DNA of 48,078 nucleotides. Source: Planctomicrobium piriforme. Lineage in GTDB: Bacteria; Planctomycetota; Planctomycetia; Planctomycetales; Planctomycetaceae. A program made the position numbers and the translations under genes. This document shows, piece by piece, positions 43,465-48,078 of this stretch (position 1 is the stretch's first letter; each line of letters begins with the position of its first letter). The DNA is taken from the NCBI RefSeq assembly GCF_900113665.1, contig NZ_FOQD01000026.1, forward strand, positions 1 to 48,078. Direction: 5' to 3'. Under the pieces are notes generated by a model that had not been told where the DNA came from, made no database searches, and was given only the letters and a program-made list of their open reading frames with translations.

Positions 43465-45150
43465 GTGCCCGAACAAGTGGAAGTCCTGGTGTTTGGCGTT
43501 GAACCGTCGACACTTTCTCCAGTGATCGACGGGCTCAAGGGCCATTGTCGGCTCACTGCGGCCGACTCCCTGGGCGACGCTCTGGAACGCCTGAAGGGAG
43601 AATCCCCGCCGGGTTTCTGTCTTGTGGGCAACCACGAAGGGGGCACCGGGCTAATTCTGGAAGCCACGGGCCTGCTTGACCGGTTCCCCGAAGCGGTGGT
43701 GCTGCTCAACGATCGCGAAGAGATTCTATGGGCAAATACGCTGGCTTCTCAGGTGCTGAATTTCAGCAGCCATAATGGAAAACGAGCCAGACTCTTTGAT
43801 GTGTGGGAAGACGCCGAAATCGTTGGCCAGAACTTTTGTCCGGTGAACACCGTGCTGGTGACAGGGTGTCAGGCCAAGACCCGAGTGCGGGTGAACGACA
43901 AAACATTCTACGACGTGACCGTCAGTCCGGTCACCAGCCGCGTGACGGACGGGCAGCAACTTCTGCTCGCGACGCTGCGAGACAACTCTGAAGAAATCCT
44001 GCAACAGCAGAAGCTGAACGCCATCTACAAAGCCGGTCTCGATCTCGGCGACCTGCAGCCGGAAGAAGTGCTGGAACTTTCGACGCACGACCGAATCGAA
44101 CTGCTGAAATCGAAACTGCGATACTACACCCAGGAACTGCTGGAGTTCGAGACCGTCGAAGTCCGCATCATCGATCAGGCCAGCAACACGCTGCGACCCC
44201 TGCTGGCGCTCGGGATGGATCCGACGGCCGAGCAACGGACCTTGAAGGTCAGTGCCGAAGGGAACGGCGTCACCGGCTTCGTCGCCGCAACCGGGCGCAG
44301 TTATCTCTGTGAGAACACGACGACCGATCCGCTGTATCTGGTCGGCGCAACCGGCGCCCGCAGTTCACTGACGGTTCCACTGATTCGACACGACCAGGTG
44401 CTAGGGACGTTCAACGTCGAGAGTTTTCGGCCGGGTGCGTTCTCACAAACCGATTTGCAGTTTCTCGAACTGTTCTGTCGCGAAGTGGCGGTGGCGCTGA
44501 ACACGCTCGACCTGTTGATGGCGGAAAAAGCGACGACCGTCGAAGAGAGTACGAAGCGGGTGCTGTGCGAGGTGGCAGATCCGGTCGACGACATTCTCAA
44601 TGACACGTCGTGGATCTACGAAAAGTACGGCGAGCAGGATCCGCAGGTGCGCGAGCGGCTGAAACGTGTGCTGCAGCACACCCAGGACATTCGCGAACTG
44701 ATTCGTCAGGCGGGGAGTTCGATTTATACCGAGTCTGGCGCGGCGATTCTCAAGAAGCCTTCCCATCCCAATCTCGCCGGCAAGCGCGTGCTGGTGATGG
44801 ACAAGGAACGGGACATTCGCCACAGCGCCCACGAGATTCTCGAACGCTTCGACGTGGTGGTGGAAACAGCCCGCGACGGGGAGCAGGCGTTGCGGATGGC
44901 CCGTACGTTTCACTACGACGCGGTGATCTGCGACATCAAGCCGCCTGATATGGGCGGATCGGAACTGTACCGACGCCTTCGCGAGACGCACGAACATACG
45001 CCGGTGATTCTGATGACCGGCTTTGGTTATGACGGTGAACACACGCTGGTGCGCGCCCGCCAGTTGGGATTGAAGTCGGTGCTGTACAAGCCCTTCATCC
45101 TCAACCAATTGCTGAAGGCGCTTGAAGACGCTGTCTGTCCGGCGATGTAG
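43465..45150 (+). CDS. PAS-GAF-receiver signalling protein without kinase domain
   Basis: 561 residues. The N-terminal segment (1-70) looks like a degenerate receiver (EQVEVLVFGVEPSTLSPVID). A PAS-like region spans about 74-172 (AVVLLNDREEILWANTLASQ). GAF spans about 205-350 (GFVAATGRSYLCENTTTDPL, RSSLTVPLIRHDQVLGTFNV). A helical dimerisation-like segment lacking a phospho-histidine signature follows (about 362-418). A complete C-terminal receiver spans about 440-555, with D490 in AVICDIKPPD, TGF and K542 in LYKPF. There is no HATPase or output domain, so it is a phosphorylatable sensor/relay. GTG at 43465 has GGAG five bases upstream; GTG at 43459 is an alternative. A longer frame upstream runs antisense into pckA and is not supported. 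Confidence 0.8.
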   Translation: MPEQVEVLVFGVEPSTLSPVIDGLKGHCRLTAADSLGDALERLKGESPPGFCLVGNHEGGTGLILEATGLLDRFPEAVVLLNDREEILWANTLASQVLNFSSHNGKRARLFDVWEDAEIVGQNFCPVNTVLVTGCQAKTRVRVNDKTFYDVTVSPVTSRVTDGQQLLLATLRDNSEEILQQQKLNAIYKAGLDLGDLQPEEVLELSTHDRIELLKSKLRYYTQELLEFETVEVRIIDQASNTLRPLLALGMDPTAEQRTLKVSAEGNGVTGFVAATGRSYLCENTTTDPLYLVGATGARSSLTVPLIRHDQVLGTFNVESFRPGAFSQTDLQFLELFCREVAVALNTLDLLMAEKATTVEESTKRVLCEVADPVDDILNDTSWIYEKYGEQDPQVRERLKRVLQHTQDIRELIRQAGSSIYTESGAAILKKPSHPNLAGKRVLVMDKERDIRHSAHEILERFDVVVETARDGEQALRMARTFHYDAVICDIKPPDMGGSELYRRLRETHEHTPVILMTGFGYDGEHTLVRARQLGLKSVLYKPFILNQLLKALEDAVCPAM

Positions 45151-45161
45151 AGCAGTTTGCC

Positions 45162-46076
45162 ATGACGCTTCCCTTTGAATATGTCTCGCGCACTGCGGGA
45201 GAACTGCCCCGTCCGTATGTCGGAAGTGCGGTCATTGGCGCAATCGGGGTTCCGGGTCTGGCTGGCGTGGCGGCGGAACTCGCCAGCTTTGTCGAGCCTC
45301 AGTTGATCCGGCCGGGCACGAATGTGGTCGTGGTCCCGGTCGGTCCCGAGGGGATGGTTCACTGGACATTGGCGTCAGGCATGACGCTGCCGGTCGCCTG
45401 TCTGATTGCCCAGGTGCGGACCGACGCCATTCTGTTCCTCAAGAACCCCGAACTTAAAGCGTTGCTCCGCGGACGTTCGTACTGGGAAGAGCTGTCAAAA
45501 TTTCCCGAGGACCACATCACAAGTCTGACGGCGATTGAGCTGCCGCAACAAGTCGAGCCGTATCTGGATCTGGCGCCGCGCTCGCAGAATGTCGATGCAG
45601 GTCTCTCAAGGCAGATTGACGCTCTCGGAGGGACCGGAACTGCTGGGGCCGCGTTGAAGGCGGGGTTGTATCAGATCTTCGATGACCTCGATCGCAGCCA
45701 TGAATCTGCCCAGAGCATCGAAGGCCGGGGACGGCATCACACCGGCGACTACTGGCACGCCATTATGCATCGCCGCGAGCCGGACTATGGCAACGCGAAG
45801 TACTGGTTTCGCCATGTGGGCCGACACCCGATCTTCCCTCCCCTCGCGGAATTCGCGACGGGCCTCATCCATAAATCATCCGACGCGGATGCCGTGCGGT
45901 GGCTACACAAGCTCGCTGCGAATGGCTGGGATGCCATGGCCTTTGTCGATCTCTGCCAGACAAGTGCCCGTGAGCCGGAAAGTGTGCTCGCCCATTTGGC
46001 AAAGCGGTTGCAGTGGATGGAGATGCTGCTGTTGCTGCAGCACAGTTGTCAGGAAGCCAGCAGCGACCGGGCGTAG
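45162..46076 (+). CDS. Conserved-looking protein of unknown function
   Basis: 304 residues, not recognised. There is no signal peptide or membrane helix. Two parts are visible. The N-terminal half (1-150) has EYVSRTAGELPRPYVGSAVI, GAIGVPGLAG and VVVVPVGPEGMVHWTLASGM. The C-terminal half contains a striking HxxxDYW cluster (GRHHTGDYWHAIMHRREPDY, then GNAKYWFRHVGRHPIFPPLA, about 193-232) that looks like a metal-binding or catalytic centre, ending in a helical region (AKRLQWMEMLLLLQHSCQEA). It begins 11 bases after the PAS-GAF-receiver gene, so they are probably co-transcribed and related in role. Confidence 0.7.
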   Translation: MTLPFEYVSRTAGELPRPYVGSAVIGAIGVPGLAGVAAELASFVEPQLIRPGTNVVVVPVGPEGMVHWTLASGMTLPVACLIAQVRTDAILFLKNPELKALLRGRSYWEELSKFPEDHITSLTAIELPQQVEPYLDLAPRSQNVDAGLSRQIDALGGTGTAGAALKAGLYQIFDDLDRSHESAQSIEGRGRHHTGDYWHAIMHRREPDYGNAKYWFRHVGRHPIFPPLAEFATGLIHKSSDADAVRWLHKLAANGWDAMAFVDLCQTSAREPESVLAHLAKRLQWMEMLLLLQHSCQEASSDRA

Positions 46077-46181
46077 CGGTGCACTTCGCTGTGGGGAAAC
46101 AGCAGTCAATGTGGGTGGACTCAGAAATACGAAACGCCACGGATCAGCACAGATGAAACACGGACCGAACGCATTGTCCCG

Positions 46182-46217
46182 TCAGACTGACAACTGACAA
46201 CTGTCAACTGAAAACTG
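46182..46217. repeat. CAGTTTTCAG short repeat, locus 3 (inverted)
   Basis: Tandem CTGACAACTGACAACTG-like units ending ACTGAAAACTG, the reverse complement of the unit at 11413 and 32747. It lies six bases before the porin stop codon, just past the unknown gene. Confidence 0.55.
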
Positions 46218-46222
46218 TGTTC

Positions 46223-47671
46223 TTACAGATCGATCTTGCCGCGGAGGCCGATGACGAGGGCGGTGTCGCGGGAGCGGTCCGCCGGCTGAATCACCTGCAG
46301 GTCGGGACTCAGGTGGAACCAGGGGGTCACCGCCGCGTTGTAGAAGAGTTCCACTCCCTCAACGTCCTGCAACGAGATCAGCGGCTGAGCCAGGGTTTTG
46401 AAGTCGCCGCTGAGACCGGTATAGAAGTAGGCCGCACCCAGACTGTCTGAAGGACGGGCATCGAACAGGCCGGTCCCCTGCACCGATACGTTGCCGGACC
46501 AGCGGATGGGGTTCGGGTTGCCGTCGGAGATGCCCCACATCGTCATCAGGCCGACGTTGCGTTTCGAATTTGCAGAATCGACCCAGAGTTTCTTTTCGTA
46601 GATGTAGGTCAGGTTCCACGAGTCGCTGATCTGCTGGCCGACGAGACCGACATTGGGGATGAATGCCCAATTCAGGGGATCAACCGAGGTGTAGCGCCCG
46701 GACGAATAGACGCCCAGCAGAGCGTGCGAGCCGGGCAGGTCGCCGAAGTCGGTGAACAACCGGTAATAGCCGAGAATCACCGCGCCGTTGACAAATAGCT
46801 TGTCGAAGCTGCTGGTGGTCGTGGAATTGGCGGTATTGAAGACCCCCAGGGCTCCCTGCACCTGTTCGCCGTGGAGCTTGGTGGCGGCGACCCCCAGCAT
46901 GCTGAGGTTCAATGGTCGGCTGACCGACAGGGGAATCAGGCTGGAGATGTTCATGAAGCCGTCGACGCCGCGGCCAATCTGCGGGTAGATCTGCGTGAAC
47001 AAATCGAGCTGGTTAAAAGTGCCGGCCGAGACCATGAACTCTTCGCTGAGAAACTGATTGATGGTCAGCCCTGTGATCGAAGTTGTGTTGTTCAAGCTGG
47101 GGTACAGCATGTTGGCGTTCACGGGAGCGAGACCGACCGCATCCAGGATGACGGTTTCACCGTAACGGGTTTCGGCATGGAGAGTGACGAGCAATCCTTT
47201 CCACAGGCCGAGCTTGCCGCCGTCGAAATTGACGAACTGGTCGACCTTGCCGCCGTAGGCAAACGTCTGTTCGGAACCGCCAGCGGCGACCCCCTGGTAG
47301 AACTGAGTCAGCGACGCCTGATAGGCGATACCCGACTCGGCGAGAGCCGGTTGAGCGCCGAAGAAGCCGTCGGTCAGCGTAGTGCGGGTCCAGATATCGT
47401 GCTCGACGCCAGCTCCCGCGCACTCGCCGACGATGCTGTCACAGGGAGCATCGAAAGCCGAACAGGTCGCGGCCGCGGCATGCGATGCAGGCTGGACCCA
47501 GCCGGTTTCTTCTTCGATGAACACAGCGTCGACGACGGGATCGACGATCGCCTGCGCAGCCTCATTGGCGAAGACAGGCACGGAAAGCCCAAAACAAACC
47601 GCGGGCAGCAAAGCGGCCTGACGCAGCGTCCGCGACAAATGACGACGCAGGAAATTGCACGGGAGCAGCAT
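46223..47671 (-). CDS. OprB-like carbohydrate-selective porin
   Basis: 482-residue outer-membrane protein. A signal peptide (about 1-36, ending VPVFANE) is followed by a Cys-containing linker (about 60-80) and a beta-barrel domain with alternating aromatic/polar strands. OprB-like stretches are IAYQASLTQFYQGVAAGG, GKVDQFVNFDGGKLGLWKGL, YPSLNNTTSITGLTINQFL and the C-terminal DRSRDTALVIGLRGKIDL. The barrel probably passes sugars across the outer membrane. The ATG at 47671 has AAGGAAG eight bases upstream, and the longer frame before it lacks a signal sequence. It is convergent with the unknown gene at 45162-46076. Confidence 0.82.
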   Translation of the reverse strand: MLLPCNFLRRHLSRTLRQAALLPAVCFGLSVPVFANEAAQAIVDPVVDAVFIEEETGWVQPASHAAAATCSAFDAPCDSIVGECAGAGVEHDIWTRTTLTDGFFGAQPALAESGIAYQASLTQFYQGVAAGGSEQTFAYGGKVDQFVNFDGGKLGLWKGLLVTLHAETRYGETVILDAVGLAPVNANMLYPSLNNTTSITGLTINQFLSEEFMVSAGTFNQLDLFTQIYPQIGRGVDGFMNISSLIPLSVSRPLNLSMLGVAATKLHGEQVQGALGVFNTANSTTTSSFDKLFVNGAVILGYYRLFTDFGDLPGSHALLGVYSSGRYTSVDPLNWAFIPNVGLVGQQISDSWNLTYIYEKKLWVDSANSKRNVGLMTMWGISDGNPNPIRWSGNVSVQGTGLFDARPSDSLGAAYFYTGLSGDFKTLAQPLISLQDVEGVELFYNAAVTPWFHLSPDLQVIQPADRSRDTALVIGLRGKIDL

Positions 47672-47906
47672 GACGCGATCTTCCTTGAGCACAACAGGCC
47701 AGCGGGGCCCGAACTCCACCTGACACACAAAAAGATCGAATGTCGCGTCTCATTCCCCCGGCGATTTCGGGCAAACGCCCGCAGCATTTCCGGTCTGGAT
47801 CGGCGCTGATGGATCAAGACGGACAGTTCGGCAAAAACCGCAGTTCCGTTGGCGGCGGCAGAATCGGAACAGACGGAATCGTGTGGCGCGTTCTGCTCAC
47901 GAAAAC

Positions 47907-47935
47907 AGGTCGCTCTCGAAGATCGAGAGCGACCT
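47907..47935. terminator. Perfect 13-bp palindrome, possible terminator of a gene beyond the right edge
   Basis: Stem AGGTCGCTCTCGA / TCGAGAGCGACCT with a three-base loop. On the minus strand it is followed by GTTTTCG, so it may end a minus-strand transcript entering from the right, before the porin promoter. The last 140 bases of the window show no gene. Confidence 0.5.
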
Positions 47936-48078
47936 GGCGGTTGTCTGAACGCGTTCAAAACTCGGCGAGCGGGGGGTGTTAACCCACAGACGTTCGGCAC
48001 GCTTTTTGCGCACCCGGAATCATCTGTCATCATCTGTCCGTCCATTCACCGGCGGAGCAGATGACGTGTTGGCTGATG

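Overview
The window looks like chromosomal DNA of a planctomycete, probably of the Planctomycetaceae. Several markers point that way. There is a DUF1559 protein with a prepilin-type leader followed by a small lipoprotein. An ECF sigma gene overlaps a membrane serine/threonine kinase gene. A secreted formylglycine-type sulfatase and a regulatory-domain/redoxin fusion are present. Lipid A genes (lpxD, lpxI) and a peptidoglycan gene (murD) show a diderm, wall-building cell. I saw no tRNA, transposase, integrase or CRISPR array. Repeats are plentiful and belong to several distinct dispersed families. The genus was not determined.

Left part (0-13.5 kb): a minus-strand run lpxD, lpxI, ABC ATPase, ABC permease serves the envelope. 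A plus-strand pair follows (FemAB/GNAT-like transferase and acyltransferase-3 membrane protein), probably for glycan modification. Next come two signalling modules: ECF sigma plus serine/threonine kinase, then a second ECF sigma, a membrane protein that looks like its anti-sigma factor, and a periplasmic PDZ protein. The RNase P RNA gene (rnpB) follows, flanked by TTGAG-rich repeats.

Middle (13.5-31.5 kb): a secreted redoxin fusion, murD and a Gfo/Idh/MocA oxidoreductase lie on the minus strand. Three 81-base inverted-repeat elements precede metK. Then come the DUF1559 protein and its lipoprotein, an EVE-domain protein, a flippase-like membrane protein, an HdeD-like protein, mscL, and a set of exported hydrolases (HAD phosphatase, Ntn-type amidase, sulfatase) with an aquaporin among them.

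Right part (31.5-48 kb): a complete high-affinity potassium system kdpFABC-kdpD-kdpE lies on the minus strand. It is led by an unannotated 30-codon membrane ORF, and dispersed repeats split its later junctions. An unusual 11-residue-repeat lipoprotein sits just upstream, then pckA, a PAS-GAF-receiver protein with an unknown partner, and an OprB-like porin. mscL, aqpZ, kdp and the repeat lipoprotein all bear on turgor or osmotic balance, so 24-41 kb may be a loose osmotic-response neighbourhood (inference).

The points most worth a second look are: the 81-base triplets before metK; a two-copy, five-hairpin repeat whose differences fall mostly in loops; the micro-ORF before kdpF; the hendecad lipoprotein; the altered selectivity filter of the aquaporin; and the His-rich loop of the ABC permease.
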